DNA of 64,000 nucleotides from CAZAQV01 sp964487255 (GCA_964487255.1 CAZAQV010000024.1:34593-98592), one strand, 5' to 3'. Shown: positions 31,647 to 40,797, numbered from the stretch's first letter. Numbers and translations: made by a program. Notes: generated from the letters alone by a model not told the origin.

Positions 31647-32186
31647 ATGACTGAAGTCCCTCGCGCAAATCAGTTCGAAGAAGAATCCAGCTGGGTTGTT
31701 GGTCATCTCGATCACGTGTGCCTACTTCTCTGGACTGGCCAACCCACGATTGACGGCGTGCAAGCCATGGGACGCGGCCTGGGACGTCTGCGCAGAAAAC
31801 ATGCGACGGTCAGTCTGCTCACATTCGTGTCACGAGACGTGGGCACTCACCCAATGGACATCGGCCCAAAAAAAGAGCTTATCAAAGTGTTGAAACGACA
31901 CGACAATGTGCTTGAGCGATCGGCGATTGCGGTCGAGGGTGGCGGCATACGCGCAGCAATGGCAAGAAGCGCGGTCACTGCGGTCGATATGTTAGTGCGA
32001 CCGAACTATCAGAATCGCGTTTTCTCCTCACTACCGCGGGCGAGCGTTTGGCTTTGCGACCACAATAAACTGGAGTGGGGAGAACTCGTTGATAGCGTCT
32101 ACCACCTACTCAGCGACCGAAAGATCGAAACGGGTATCAACGAGATCGCCAAGCTCGACGACGGAGCCACAAGCGCGTTCGGCTAA
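31647..32186 (+). CDS. Hypothetical cytoplasmic protein
   Basis: A 179-residue protein with no signal peptide or membrane segment. It alternates strands and helices (VVGHLDHVCLLLWTGQPTID, VSLLTFVSRDVG, AIAVEGGGIRAAMARSAVT) in a way that suggests a single alpha/beta domain, vaguely like STAS or SpoIIAA-related families found in Myxococcota, but I cannot assign it. Its stop overlaps the stop of the converging haem-oxygenase-fold gene by four bases (32183-32186). Confidence 0.6.
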   Translation: MTEVPRANQFEEESSWVVGHLDHVCLLLWTGQPTIDGVQAMGRGLGRLRRKHATVSLLTFVSRDVGTHPMDIGPKKELIKVLKRHDNVLERSAIAVEGGGIRAAMARSAVTAVDMLVRPNYQNRVFSSLPRASVWLCDHNKLEWGELVDSVYHLLSDRKIETGINEIAKLDDGATSAFG

Positions 32187-32935
32187 GCGGTTGCGCAAAC
32201 GGAACGCGCTGCAACCAGCGGCCGACTCGCACAATCGCTGAGGAACCGTGCGTATATCTCGAGTGCTTCGCAGCCCGCAGCAACCAGCGGCTCAAGTGCG
32301 TCAGGGTGCACGCGCAAGAACCGGTCTAGTTGGCCCTCGTTAAAGGCCGTATGACCGACATCGAGCGTGGCATGCTCCGACAAGAAGCTCAAACCCGCTG
32401 CTATTTCTTCGCCAAGCGTGGCCGTGGCAAGTTCGACCAGGGGCCCACCGTAGCGTACGGACAAAGCTTCGATTTCAAGCTCGATAGCCAGCTGCGCATA
32501 GGGGGCATCGCTCTTGATCACCCGCTCGTGCAACTCGCAGTAGTCCGCCACGGATTGCGTGCAAGTTCGGGAAATTAACGCCTCCGCATCCAACGCATCG
32601 TGTCCGGCATCGTTCCATACCGCCACGAGGTAACGGGTGTCTGAGATCATGAGCTCGTGATGTCCTTCTTCATGATGAGCATGCGCGCACAACGCATCCC
32701 CGAGTTCAGTCATCCCGATTTCTTTGCAACGCTCACCAGCTCGATATATCCATCGATCAACCGGCCGCGTCATCTCCACGCCCATCGCTGAGAAATTGAT
32801 GAGAAACGAAAGCGCCTCCTTCTTCGTCAACGTTTTCCGGAAAGTTCGCTGGATACCTGGCGATTCAGCAAAGCGTTCGCGCGCCGGACTGAGTTTCGGA
32901 TCGTAGTGCTTTCGCACGATTGTTCGCTCTACCAT
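32183..32935 (-). CDS. Haem-oxygenase-like fold protein, possible di-iron oxygenase (HDO type)
   Basis: A 250-residue all-helical protein. It contains a dense ligand-like motif, HAHHEEGHHELMISD (85-99), a central ELEIEALS, and later SEHATLDVGHTAF with an His-x-x-x-Asp-x-x-His spacing. Clusters of Glu, His and Asp on separate helices are the hallmark of haem-oxygenase-like di-iron oxidases (UndA, SznF central domain, BesC) and of TenA/PqqC relatives. No substrate can be given. It is 12 bases after the PilZ gene on the same strand, so the two are likely one operon. Confidence 0.65.
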   Translation of the reverse strand: MVERTIVRKHYDPKLSPARERFAESPGIQRTFRKTLTKKEALSFLINFSAMGVEMTRPVDRWIYRAGERCKEIGMTELGDALCAHAHHEEGHHELMISDTRYLVAVWNDAGHDALDAEALISRTCTQSVADYCELHERVIKSDAPYAQLAIELEIEALSVRYGGPLVELATATLGEEIAAGLSFLSEHATLDVGHTAFNEGQLDRFLRVHPDALEPLVAAGCEALEIYARFLSDCASRPLVAARSVCATA

Positions 32936-32947
32936 CTTCTTTGCCCT

Positions 32948-34585
32948 TCATCCGACCTTGCAGCTTTTGGCTTTCGATTTTCGCGCAAGGTATCGCCCAT
33001 ACTGCAGATCAAGAAAATTTTCGTAAGCACGCAGCGCCTCGGCTGACCAAATCATGCAGCCCATCGCCTCCTCAACTTCGAAGCTTCCAAGAGCACGTCC
33101 CGACGCCTGCCCTTCTGGGCAGAGAAGCAATGGTTTATGCACGCCGAGCTGACGAAAGTACTCCTGAACTTTTGCGAACAGCATCGAGCGCGCTTCATTG
33201 CTAGCACTCTCGTCGAAGAAGCAGAGGGCCGAGTTGAAGATGTTGAACAACGAAAGTCGCTTGTCACCGGTCTCGCACAATCCTGCACCGACCACGACAC
33301 CTTGGTCACGAACAACGAGTAATTCTCGGCGTCTTTTCCCCTCTGTTCCGGGCACCTGGGAAAGCAAGTCGCCACGTAATGTGTCCGCTGTGATGTCAAA
33401 TGCATCACGAGCAAGCACTGAAAGCGAAGGCAGAATGATGGCCGCAGCCGTAGCCATATCGTCATCCGTCGCGCGCTCCACAGACAACCCAGGTCGAGCA
33501 ATATGCAAAGCGGCCCCGTTCGTCTCCACACGGTCGAAGCCAACAATCGCAGCTTGCTGTGTGTCGTCAAGCCAATCTACGAAGTCGGCAAAGTTACGGC
33601 GATGCCAAGGCTTGCTCTGGTCGAAATAGGCCAACAGCATCGCATCACGGTCCATCATACGCGGCCAATTGATCGCCGCCTTGTAAAGGTCCGAACGGCA
33701 CTGCGCCGTGTCACGATGGATCGATCTTGTCGCAAACTGATGAGCGTACCAAGCCCGTTTGTAACCACGAGTAATCGACATATGTCCGAGAAGCTCCCCT
33801 TCGTCCGTACGATACACGAGGTCCTGAGTCAGCGCGGGAGGTGCATCGTTCGACTCCCAACCGGGGTGAATGTCGCCTGCATCTCGCAGGTCGAGATAGC
33901 CCGTGTCTTCCATAAATCGCATGACTTCCCCCGGTGCCTGCGACACTCGCTTTTGCAACCGAGCAAACCGACTTTGGAGGTATGCTTCGGCAAGGGTGTG
34001 CTCATTCGGATCCGATGGCTGCAGTTTGACGCCGAAGCTCTCGTTCTGATCGTCGCCACGAACGATGGCAGCGATGCATGAGATACGCTCTCCGCTTTCC
34101 ATCTCAAGATCGGCGGCGAACTGGTTCGGAGGTGGTGGTGAACTCTCAGGGTTTGAACAGTCGAGAGAAACGCCGTCCGCGCTGAAGTCAGCGACCTTCG
34201 CCGAACGCGGCTTGCCACTCTCGTCCGTCCAAGAGAGTTTGATGTTCTTGTCCGTCGTGGAAAGCCGGGGCGAGTTGCGCATCGTCCGCGGGCTCAAGTC
34301 GTCACATAGTTCGATGATCAAGCCATCCACGCTTGGCGAGACATTCGCCCGCGCGTCGAACACGGCGCCGTACACCACCAGCCGAGCAGCCATGCTCTCG
34401 GTCAAGGTTGCCGGTGTCTGGGGAAGCTTGGTAGTGAAACGAAGGTTGTCCGCGTCTGCGCGGATGATTTCAGCTTCGAGCGCCTCGCCGTCGTGTCCTA
34501 CGAGGTAGAGGCTGGCGCTGGGATCGGAAGCAGCGATTCGAAGCACAGTGTGGGCACGCTGATGATGTTCGGTCGAGGGAGACAT
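32948..34585 (-). CDS. PilZ-domain protein with additional C-terminal domains
   Basis: A 545-residue protein from the ATG at 34585 (MSPSTEHHQRAHTVLRI); the ATG at 34615 is less likely. Residues about 105-200 look like a PilZ domain: RNSPRLSTTDKN then strands leading to VADFSADGVSLDC, the (D/N)xSxxG element that contacts c-di-GMP. The Arg-rich N-terminal half of the motif is weak, so nucleotide binding is uncertain. Residues about 225-530 contain a LVYRTDEGELLGHMSITRGY segment and a second similar region (ELLVVRDQGVVVGAGLCETG), suggestive of tandem GNAT-like acyltransferase folds. Coupled to the HDO-like gene downstream. Confidence 0.6.
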   Translation of the reverse strand: MSPSTEHHQRAHTVLRIAASDPSASLYLVGHDGEALEAEIIRADADNLRFTTKLPQTPATLTESMAARLVVYGAVFDARANVSPSVDGLIIELCDDLSPRTMRNSPRLSTTDKNIKLSWTDESGKPRSAKVADFSADGVSLDCSNPESSPPPPNQFAADLEMESGERISCIAAIVRGDDQNESFGVKLQPSDPNEHTLAEAYLQSRFARLQKRVSQAPGEVMRFMEDTGYLDLRDAGDIHPGWESNDAPPALTQDLVYRTDEGELLGHMSITRGYKRAWYAHQFATRSIHRDTAQCRSDLYKAAINWPRMMDRDAMLLAYFDQSKPWHRRNFADFVDWLDDTQQAAIVGFDRVETNGAALHIARPGLSVERATDDDMATAAAIILPSLSVLARDAFDITADTLRGDLLSQVPGTEGKRRRELLVVRDQGVVVGAGLCETGDKRLSLFNIFNSALCFFDESASNEARSMLFAKVQEYFRQLGVHKPLLLCPEGQASGRALGSFEVEEAMGCMIWSAEALRAYENFLDLQYGRYLARKSKAKSCKVG

Positions 34586-34806
34586 ACCCCACCACAAGAG
34601 CAAACGCCGAGCCAACTAAATTCATCATACATTTCATCACTTGGCCATACAAATGTTCAGCGTTCACCTCCCTACAGTGTCGGATCATTCACTACAGCGC
34701 TCAGAACTACGTCGAAGTGTGTGTTAACCTTGGATACCCTTGGTGCTGGCATCGGCTCGACCTATCGGTCGCCAAGCATGTCCGCCCACGAGGGATCAAC
34801 CGCCTT

Positions 34807-36228
34807 ATGATCATCACTAGTTTTCTGTTCTTCCTACTACTCTTCGTCGCGATCGGTGCAGCCTCCGTCATGAAGAGTCGAGGCACCAACCGCGACTACT
34901 TGGTCGCTGGAGGGAGCGTCCAACCCTGGCTGGTCGCCCTCTCCGCGGTCGCGACTTGTAACAGCGGCTACATGTTTATCGGCCAAATCGGCTACACCTA
35001 CGCGACGGGCCTGTCATCGATGTGGCTCGGGTTCGGGTGGATCTTCGGCGACCTCCTGGCGTCGCTCGCTATCGGGCGCAAGCTTCGCGTGACTTCAGAG
35101 AAACGAGAGCTTCTGAGTTTTGGCGGACTGCTCTCGCGCTGGCATGGCACCCACTTCCCCAAATTGCGTTTCCTGGTCGGTATCATCACCATCGCATTTT
35201 TGGGTACCTACGCGGCTGCCCAACTCAAGGCGGGAAGCAAGGCGCTTCATGTCTTGCTCGGATGGGACTACTCGACCGGCGCGATCATCGGCTTTTTCGT
35301 GGTGGTGATCTATTGCATGGCTGGTGGTATCCGCGCATCCATCTGGACCGATGCTGCGCAATCTTTCGTGATGATATTCGCCATGGGCCTGTTGCTGTGG
35401 GTCACGGTGGACCACGTGGGTGGTCCCGCTGCATTCTCCGAGCAACTCGCACAAGTTTCAGATACCTATATGGACGTCGCACCCGCCGACCTGCTTTGGA
35501 ACAACGCCTTGGGCCTCGGGCTGTTCATTGCCGGCTGGATGTTCGCGGGATTCGCAGTCGCTGGGCAACCCCACGTCATGGTTCGCTACATGACGCTCGA
35601 TGACCCGAAGAACATCACTCGGGTTCGGGTCTATTACTACACGTGGTACACCCTCTTTTATGCAGGCGCGATCGGCGTCGGCCTCGCAGCACGCATCTTG
35701 ATACCGGAAACGGAAGCCTTCGATGCCGAGCTCGCGATGCCCGTATTGTCGAAAGAACTTTTGCCCGAAGTGCTACTTGGCCTCGTGCTGGCAGGGCTCT
35801 TCGCGGCAACCATGTCGACCGCCGACTCTCAGATTCTCAGTTGCTCCGCGGCGCTGACGCGCGATGTCGTGCCCCGGCGTTTCGACACCATGTGGGTCAC
35901 CAAGGCCGGGACGCTTTTGGTCGCACTTCTCGCCCTTGGCGTAGCGCTCTTCGGAAGTTCCAACGTATTCGACTTGGTTCTCGTTGCCTGGTCGGTGCTG
36001 GGCGCGGCTTTTGCGCCGCTACTCTTCGTGTACGCCATGGGAAGGCGCGTGAGCGAATGGCACGCGATTGCGATGATCGCCATTGGCATCGGCACCACGC
36101 TGAGTTGGCGCGCGCTTGGGCTTAGCGGCTACATCTACGAAGTCGCACCCGGCATCCTAGCCGGCCTACTCGTCTATGCTCTGGGTGCGCTATTCGGTCA
36201 GGCCAAGACGGAAACGCACCTTCGCTAG
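34807..36228 (+). CDS. Sodium/solute symporter, PutP-like
   Basis: A 473-residue transporter from the ATG at 34807. It has about 13 hydrophobic helices and the SSS-family signatures: DYLVAGGSVQPWLVALSAVA, YCMAGGIRASIWTDAAQSFV and VLAGLFAATMSTADSQIL, with the Ser-Thr of the Na2 site in the last. Closest in feel to proline symporters (PutP), and several proline-family residues are conserved, but related members carry other solutes. Its stop overlaps the stop of the converging hydrolase gene in the palindrome CTAG (36225-36228). Confidence 0.88.
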   Translation: MIITSFLFFLLLFVAIGAASVMKSRGTNRDYLVAGGSVQPWLVALSAVATCNSGYMFIGQIGYTYATGLSSMWLGFGWIFGDLLASLAIGRKLRVTSEKRELLSFGGLLSRWHGTHFPKLRFLVGIITIAFLGTYAAAQLKAGSKALHVLLGWDYSTGAIIGFFVVVIYCMAGGIRASIWTDAAQSFVMIFAMGLLLWVTVDHVGGPAAFSEQLAQVSDTYMDVAPADLLWNNALGLGLFIAGWMFAGFAVAGQPHVMVRYMTLDDPKNITRVRVYYYTWYTLFYAGAIGVGLAARILIPETEAFDAELAMPVLSKELLPEVLLGLVLAGLFAATMSTADSQILSCSAALTRDVVPRRFDTMWVTKAGTLLVALLALGVALFGSSNVFDLVLVAWSVLGAAFAPLLFVYAMGRRVSEWHAIAMIAIGIGTTLSWRALGLSGYIYEVAPGILAGLLVYALGALFGQAKTETHLR

Positions 36229-37103
36229 GCAACCGGCAGTATCTCGGTGCTGTCCGACAACCACTCGCGTAGATACGTCATCAGAATCGTGGGTTGCTCG
36301 ACGGGCGCAGCGTGGCTCGCGCCCCGTAGGAGCCGAAAGCGGGAGCCGGGGATCTGCTCCGCCATTTTTTCTGCCAAAACGGGGGGCGTGAAGGTGTCTC
36401 GCTCGGCCGCGATCACCAGGGTTGGTTTGTCGATCGACGGCAAGATGTCCTCTGCCGAGTGCTCGCCAGCAAGGTCGAGCATCTGCAAGAAAACCTCGGG
36501 TTCCATCCGCCCGATGTGGTCCCAGTAGGCGCGGAAATCCTCTTCATAGATGGCAAAGCCGTCGATTTCTCCGCTTGCGGATGCAACACGAAAAGCAACC
36601 GACGCAGGCACTTGCCCCCAGATGGTGCGCGCCAGCGTCTGGTGCCGCTCGACCCACCGTCGAATGGGCGGAAGTACGTCTTTGAGCATTGATGAACCGT
36701 GGAAGGTATGGGTGATGTGCCCGGACGAACCGCATAAGAGCGCCATTGCGGAAACGGCATCGGGCCGAGCGCGGTAAGCCTCGAGCACCACTTGTGTGCC
36801 CATGGAGTGCCCCATCCACAGCGCCTCATCAAAGCCAAAGTCGTCGACCACGGTCAACAGGTCGTCGGCCAGTATGTCCATACCAAGTCCGGCTGGCCCA
36901 GGCGAACTGCTTCGCCCGTGGCCACGGTAGTGCGGATGGATGACGGTGAACTCTGGGGTAAGCGCGGAGACCAGATGCCGCCAGACGAACCCGTCGCAGC
37001 CGATGCCGTCGCAGAGCACGATGGCAGGCCCCTCACCGGCCGACTCCACGAAGAGCGACACGTCGTCCTTCGTTCGGATATACGCCGTCTGCTCAAACTC
37101 CAT
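36225..37103 (-). CDS. Alpha/beta-fold hydrolase
   Basis: A 292-residue hydrolase. The oxyanion/nucleophile elbow is WMGHSMGTQ (Ser nucleophile), the Asp is in AAERDTFTP and the His in GASHAAPVEQP, a complete triad in standard order. An N-terminal HPHYRGHGRSS strand is typical of the 3-oxoadipate enol-lactonase/epoxide-hydrolase group. No lipid-specific or signal sequence is visible, so it is probably cytoplasmic. Substrate unknown. It converges on the symporter gene. Confidence 0.85.
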   Translation of the reverse strand: MEFEQTAYIRTKDDVSLFVESAGEGPAIVLCDGIGCDGFVWRHLVSALTPEFTVIHPHYRGHGRSSSPGPAGLGMDILADDLLTVVDDFGFDEALWMGHSMGTQVVLEAYRARPDAVSAMALLCGSSGHITHTFHGSSMLKDVLPPIRRWVERHQTLARTIWGQVPASVAFRVASASGEIDGFAIYEEDFRAYWDHIGRMEPEVFLQMLDLAGEHSAEDILPSIDKPTLVIAAERDTFTPPVLAEKMAEQIPGSRFRLLRGASHAAPVEQPTILMTYLREWLSDSTEILPVA

Positions 37104-37301
37104 TTGTCAGGGTCTTAGCACGCCTTACTCGCCGTGATGAGCCCAGTGAGACCGAGAAGCGACGTGCTACAAGCGCGGCGTCTTCGAATCGAGCGATAGG
37201 GGAAGAACCAACAGTGGAGCAATATGCTTCCGGACAGAAAAAAGCGCACAGGCTAAACCTGCACGCTTCATATCCATCACCGACCAAGAAGTCAGCGTGA
37301 A

Positions 37302-37493
37302 CTAGTCGTCATCGACCTCGTCATCGGGGTCGTTAATGGAGGGCAACTTCTTGATTTCAGGGAGTCCGTACTTCACGCACCGCTGAACGATCCATGACAA
37401 ACTGCGGTCGAGCCGAAACTGCTCCTGCTTGAGCTCCTCAAGCATCGACTCAGGGAAGTAAAGACTCTGTTTACGCTTGTCTGCTTTGCTCAT
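37302..37493 (-). CDS. Small ribbon-helix-helix-like protein, TIGR04563 type
   Basis: A 63-residue protein from ATG 37493, with AGGAAA upstream. The core KQSLYFPESMLEELKQEQFR is followed by LDRSLSWIVQRCVKYGLPEI, a beta strand then two helices, as in Arc/CopG-type DNA-binding dimers. This pattern (SLYFPEEMLEEI ... DRSLSWxVQ) is what I recall for TIGR04563, a family frequent in Myxococcota. The acidic tail (DPDDEVDDD) is unusual. It probably regulates transcription; the divergent S41 protease gene starts 111 bases away and is a candidate target. Confidence 0.75.
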   Translation of the reverse strand: MSKADKRKQSLYFPESMLEELKQEQFRLDRSLSWIVQRCVKYGLPEIKKLPSINDPDDEVDDD

Positions 37494-37604
37494 GTCTTGA
37501 TGATTTCCTTTGCGGGGCTGAACTCCGTATATCCTACACGACCTACACAAAAAAACACAACAGATATCGAACCCTGGCTCACCGCTGAACTGCTACGCTT
37601 CCGC

Positions 37605-38906
37605 ATGAATTGGCCACATTTGTCGCAGCGTTACCTCGTGCCAGCCGTGACATGCCTGATCGGCGCAGCTTTAGGCAGTTCGACTGCCCTTGGAAACTCT
37701 CCAACGCATAGCCCGTATCGGAACTTGAGTGTTTTCGCACGTGCGTTGGCACACTTGGAGTTGAGCTATGTCGATCCCGTCGATCAAGATGCACTGATTG
37801 AGGGCGCGATCGAGGGCATGGCAGGCGCGCTCGACCCACACACCGCATACTTGCCTGCTGAGCGCTATCAGCGACTCATGGAGGACACCGAGGGACAATA
37901 TGGCGGCATCGGTGTCGAGATATTAGCCCGCGACGGGTGGCTCACGATCACGTCGATATTCGATGGTTCACCAGCCGCCACTGCGGGTCTGAAAAGCGGA
38001 GACCGCATACTCTCGATCGACAAGATCCCCGCGCGAGATATGCGCATGACCGACGCCCTCGACCGGGTGCGAGGGCGGATCGGCACATCGGTAGAGCTGG
38101 GTATTGTGCGTGTGGTCGACGGCGACCGAAAGCAACTACGCAAGCTTGTAACCCGGCAGGCGATCCAAATCGACGTGGTCTCCGTGTCCAAAGAACAGGG
38201 TGTGGTGATCATCCGCATCGCTGCGTTCGCAGACAAGACCGCCGAGCACCTTGAGGCCGCGTTGGCGCGGGCAGCGGCCGACCCACAGAGCGAAGCCGTC
38301 GTCATCGACCTGCGCGGCAACGCAGGCGGCCTTTTGGACCAGGCGGCACGCTCCGCCGACTTGTTGCTGAGCCAAGGGACCATCGTCACGACGCGAGGTC
38401 GGGGAGGTGCGGTTCTGGCAAATTATCGTGCGGACAGTCATCGCCTCACGCTCAATAAGCCTCTCTTCGTCTGGGTTGACGCATTCACCGCCTCGGCCGC
38501 GGAAATTCTGGCTGCAGCGTTACAAGAAGGACGCGTAGGCCTCGTGATCGGGCATCGCACTTGGGGCAAAGGGAGTGTGCAAAACATCATCGAGCTGCCC
38601 GACGGCAGCGCGCTCAAGGTCACGGTCGCACGCTATTTCAGCGGTAGTGGCCGCTCCATTCAAGCCTTGGGCATTGCACCAGACATCATGCTTGCCCGAC
38701 CCGAAGATGCGCCGAGCGAACGTGAACTTCCGCGCCACCTCGAACAAGGTTCGCGCATCAAGCTCGAACAAGCCGAGCTGCACTCCCCGCCTTGGAGCAA
38801 GCCTCGACGTCGCGCTGCACTAACTCAAAAAGCAAACTGTAAACAGCAGGGTATCGATCATGCCGCTTGCACGCGAATGATTCTGGGCGCGCTCGCAAAA
38901 GGTTAG
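37605..38906 (+). CDS. C-terminal processing peptidase (S41/Ctp) with PDZ domain
   Basis: A 433-residue exported protease from the ATG at 37605, with an N-terminal signal (LVPAVTCLIGAALGSSTALG). The PDZ domain covers about 100-185 (GGIGVEILARDGWLTITSIF, GLKSGDRILSIDKI). The Ser nucleophile lies in FTASAAEIL and the general-base Lys 25 residues later in TWGKGSVQ, exactly the spacing of E. coli Prc. Such proteases cut C-terminal tails of periplasmic substrates. The tail beyond the protease (about 60 residues) carries two Cys. It converges on the rpoH-like gene, with one base between the stops. Confidence 0.92.
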   Translation: MNWPHLSQRYLVPAVTCLIGAALGSSTALGNSPTHSPYRNLSVFARALAHLELSYVDPVDQDALIEGAIEGMAGALDPHTAYLPAERYQRLMEDTEGQYGGIGVEILARDGWLTITSIFDGSPAATAGLKSGDRILSIDKIPARDMRMTDALDRVRGRIGTSVELGIVRVVDGDRKQLRKLVTRQAIQIDVVSVSKEQGVVIIRIAAFADKTAEHLEAALARAAADPQSEAVVIDLRGNAGGLLDQAARSADLLLSQGTIVTTRGRGGAVLANYRADSHRLTLNKPLFVWVDAFTASAAEILAAALQEGRVGLVIGHRTWGKGSVQNIIELPDGSALKVTVARYFSGSGRSIQALGIAPDIMLARPEDAPSERELPRHLEQGSRIKLEQAELHSPPWSKPRRRAALTQKANCKQQGIDHAACTRMILGALAKG

Positions 38907-38907
38907 G

Positions 38908-39759
38908 TTAGGCGGCCAGTGTCGCGCCCGGACTGAACTCGGCGAGCTCGACCGCAAGCTTCCCTTTGGCGCGAACTTCCAGCTGACGGGCACGCTCACG
39001 GCTGATACCGAGCTTGCGACCCAGGTTGGCAAGTGAGACGCCTTCGTCGCTCATGATGCGTTCCTCAACGATGAGTCGCTCGCGCTCATCGAGGATGTCG
39101 AGTGCGGCGCCGATACGTTCACCCAGCACCTCGCCTCGCTCACGTGCAGCCACAACCTCGTCTTGCGCAGCGCCTTCGCTCTGCAAAAAGTCCACAAGTG
39201 TTGCCATCGAGTCTTCGTGCGCGGGCTGATCAAGCGAAACGTCTTTTCCATCGAGACGAGCCAGAAGCTCGGTCATGCGCGCCTCGCTCACACCGAACGA
39301 AAGCGCCAGTTGCGTCCGGATTTGGTGCGGCTCCATGTTTTGTTGCTGTAGCTGCGCCCGCTCCCGGCGAAGCCGAAAGAAGATTTTTGAGCGGAAGGGG
39401 CCGGACCCACCGCCCACCAGCGTTGCCGAACGCACGACGCAGTCGAGTACGTAGGCGCGAATCCAGTAGCCGGCGTAGGTGACAAAGCGGTTGCCCATGC
39501 TGGGGTCGAACTTGCGAACCGCAGTGACGAGCCCCACATTCCCCTCTGAGATGAGTTCTTCAACGGGTATACCGTAGCGTCGGTACTTCAGCGCGACCGA
39601 AACCACGTGTTTGAGGTTCGCCTCGATGAGCCGATCTTTGGAGCGTTGGTTGCCTGCTTGCGCTTCGAGGGCGAGTCTGCCCTCCTCCTCCTTACTAAGC
39701 TTCGGGAAAGAGCGCGCTTTGGCCATGAAGCCGCGAACACTATCGTTGATAACTGCCAT
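38908..39759 (-). CDS. RpoH-like alternative sigma factor
   Basis: This 283-residue sigma-70-family protein has region 2 (LIEANLKHVVSVALKYRRYG, VEELISEGNVGLVTAVRKFD, RFVTYAGYWIRAYV), a region-3 helix and region 4 (VSLANLGRKLGISRERARQL). Between 2 and 3 it has FRSKIFFRLRRERAQ, which matches the RpoH box (QRKLFFNLRK), the segment that distinguishes heat-shock sigma-32 factors. Region 1.1 is absent. It may be one of several RpoH paralogues. Two adjacent palindromes lie 43-73 bases before its ATG and may be operators or overlapping promoter elements. Confidence 0.88.
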   Translation of the reverse strand: MAVINDSVRGFMAKARSFPKLSKEEEGRLALEAQAGNQRSKDRLIEANLKHVVSVALKYRRYGIPVEELISEGNVGLVTAVRKFDPSMGNRFVTYAGYWIRAYVLDCVVRSATLVGGGSGPFRSKIFFRLRRERAQLQQQNMEPHQIRTQLALSFGVSEARMTELLARLDGKDVSLDQPAHEDSMATLVDFLQSEGAAQDEVVAARERGEVLGERIGAALDILDERERLIVEERIMSDEGVSLANLGRKLGISRERARQLEVRAKGKLAVELAEFSPGATLAA

Positions 39760-39801
39760 GACTCTAACCTAACGTTACGTCATGGTGCGGTCAATCAATT
39801 T

Positions 39802-39832
39802 CTTACGATACGTAAGGTAACAAATTTGTCAC
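39802..39832. promoter_or_regulatory. Paired palindromes upstream of the rpoH-like gene, candidate operators
   Basis: CTTACG-ATA-CGTAAG (39802-39816) is a perfect 15-base inverted repeat. It is followed directly by GTAACAAATTTGTCAC (39817-39832), a 16-base palindrome with one mismatched pair. The area is far richer in A and T than its surroundings. A TATAAT-like box lies at 39844-39849 on the plus strand. Together they look like a control region for the sigma gene starting at 39759 on the minus strand. Confidence 0.45.
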
Positions 39833-39961
39833 AGAAGTTTCGGCTATAATTATTGTCTTTTTTGTGCAGAATTCGGGCTGTCTGTGCTCGTTTGTCGATG
39901 CAGCGACCGACCCGCGGCGATCCCACTTACGTTTCCATAAGCCGGTCGAGGTTGTCCCAAG

Positions 39962-40123
39962 CCCAAGTTCGAAGCTCGGATGCAGTTCGACCCTTGCCTG
40001 GTGGAGACGGCGTCAAGCTCGCGCCCAGCCCAAGTTCGAAGCTCGGATGCAGTTCGACCCTTGCCCGGTGGAGACGGCGTCAAGCTCGCGCCCAGCCCAA
40101 GTTCGAAGCTCGGATGCAGTTCG
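39962..40123. repeat. 67-bp direct tandem repeat, about 2.4 copies
   Basis: Units begin CCCAAGTTCGAAGCTCGGAT at 39962, 40029 and 40096, exactly 67 bases apart. The first two copies differ by one base (CCTGG or CCCGG); the third is cut after 28 bases. The unit length is not a multiple of three, and the open frames through it have no protein-like content. The 39760-40227 interval holds this repeat, the palindromes described separately and no gene. Confidence 0.9.
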
Positions 40124-40227
40124 TTCTAGCCCTGTGCGCGCCCGCACCGCAGCAGCGAAGGCGTAGTGAACCTACTTCGAGCTGCGAGGAGCGGACGAAA
40201 GCCAGGGATAGGGCGAAATCGCCCGAG

Positions 40228-40797
40228 CTAGGTGGAGGCGGCCATGCGTGAGCGCAGATGTGGCAAAATCTGATCAACCTGCTTCGCTTCGCGCTGAACC
40301 TCGTCTTCGTCAAACTCGAGCTGCTCAACAATAGCTTCGTTCACCGCATCGTAGAGCCATCGTCCAGCCTCGTCGTCCACCGCGCACTGCTTCGCAGTGT
40401 AACCCTGGTGGTTGATCTTGGTGACGCCATCGACGGCCGTGTCGAGCACCCCCATCAACTCGCCCAAGAATGAACGCGCCGCAGCAAGCTGATCGTTGAG
40501 CGGCGCAAAGAGCTCCGGCGAGTCTTCCCGATGCTCGGCAAAGGCCTCTGGCGACCCCTTCTCCGCGCGTTCAAGTGCGAGCCGAAGCACGAGCGCGTCA
40601 CCGACATGCGCAAGAATGCCCCGCATACCTGGTATGGCGTTGGCATTCGAAAGCGCGTGCAGGATTGCACCCGAGACGAGCACACGCCCCTCTTCGGCGA
40701 CGTCCTGGTCTTCCACGATTCGCAGCGTTGCCTTCAGGTCCTGAGGCATGGAGACGATCATCTCCGCTGCGGTGTCTACAAACTGCTGCTGCGCCAT
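40228..40797 (-). CDS. Hypothetical protein with possible YkvA/DUF1232-like segment
   Basis: A 189-residue acidic, mostly helical protein. A central stretch, VLVSGAILHALSNANAIPGM followed by GDALVLRLALERA, recalls the YkvA/DUF1232 pattern (small hydrophobic helix, 'xAIPD' turn, 'DDAxVL' helix), though here the membrane character is weak. The remaining parts are helical with many Glu and Gln. No catalytic motif. A short hairpin (GGGCGA/TCGCCC, 40211-40224) just past the stop may be its terminator. Confidence 0.55.
   Translation of the reverse strand: MAQQQFVDTAAEMIVSMPQDLKATLRIVEDQDVAEEGRVLVSGAILHALSNANAIPGMRGILAHVGDALVLRLALERAEKGSPEAFAEHREDSPELFAPLNDQLAAARSFLGELMGVLDTAVDGVTKINHQGYTAKQCAVDDEAGRWLYDAVNEAIVEQLEFDEDEVQREAKQVDQILPHLRSRMAAST

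Noticed and set aside
39853..40251. Two overlapping plus-strand frames over the 67-bp repeats
   Set aside because: The frames arise from the repeats; unit length is not a multiple of three and translations are not protein-like.
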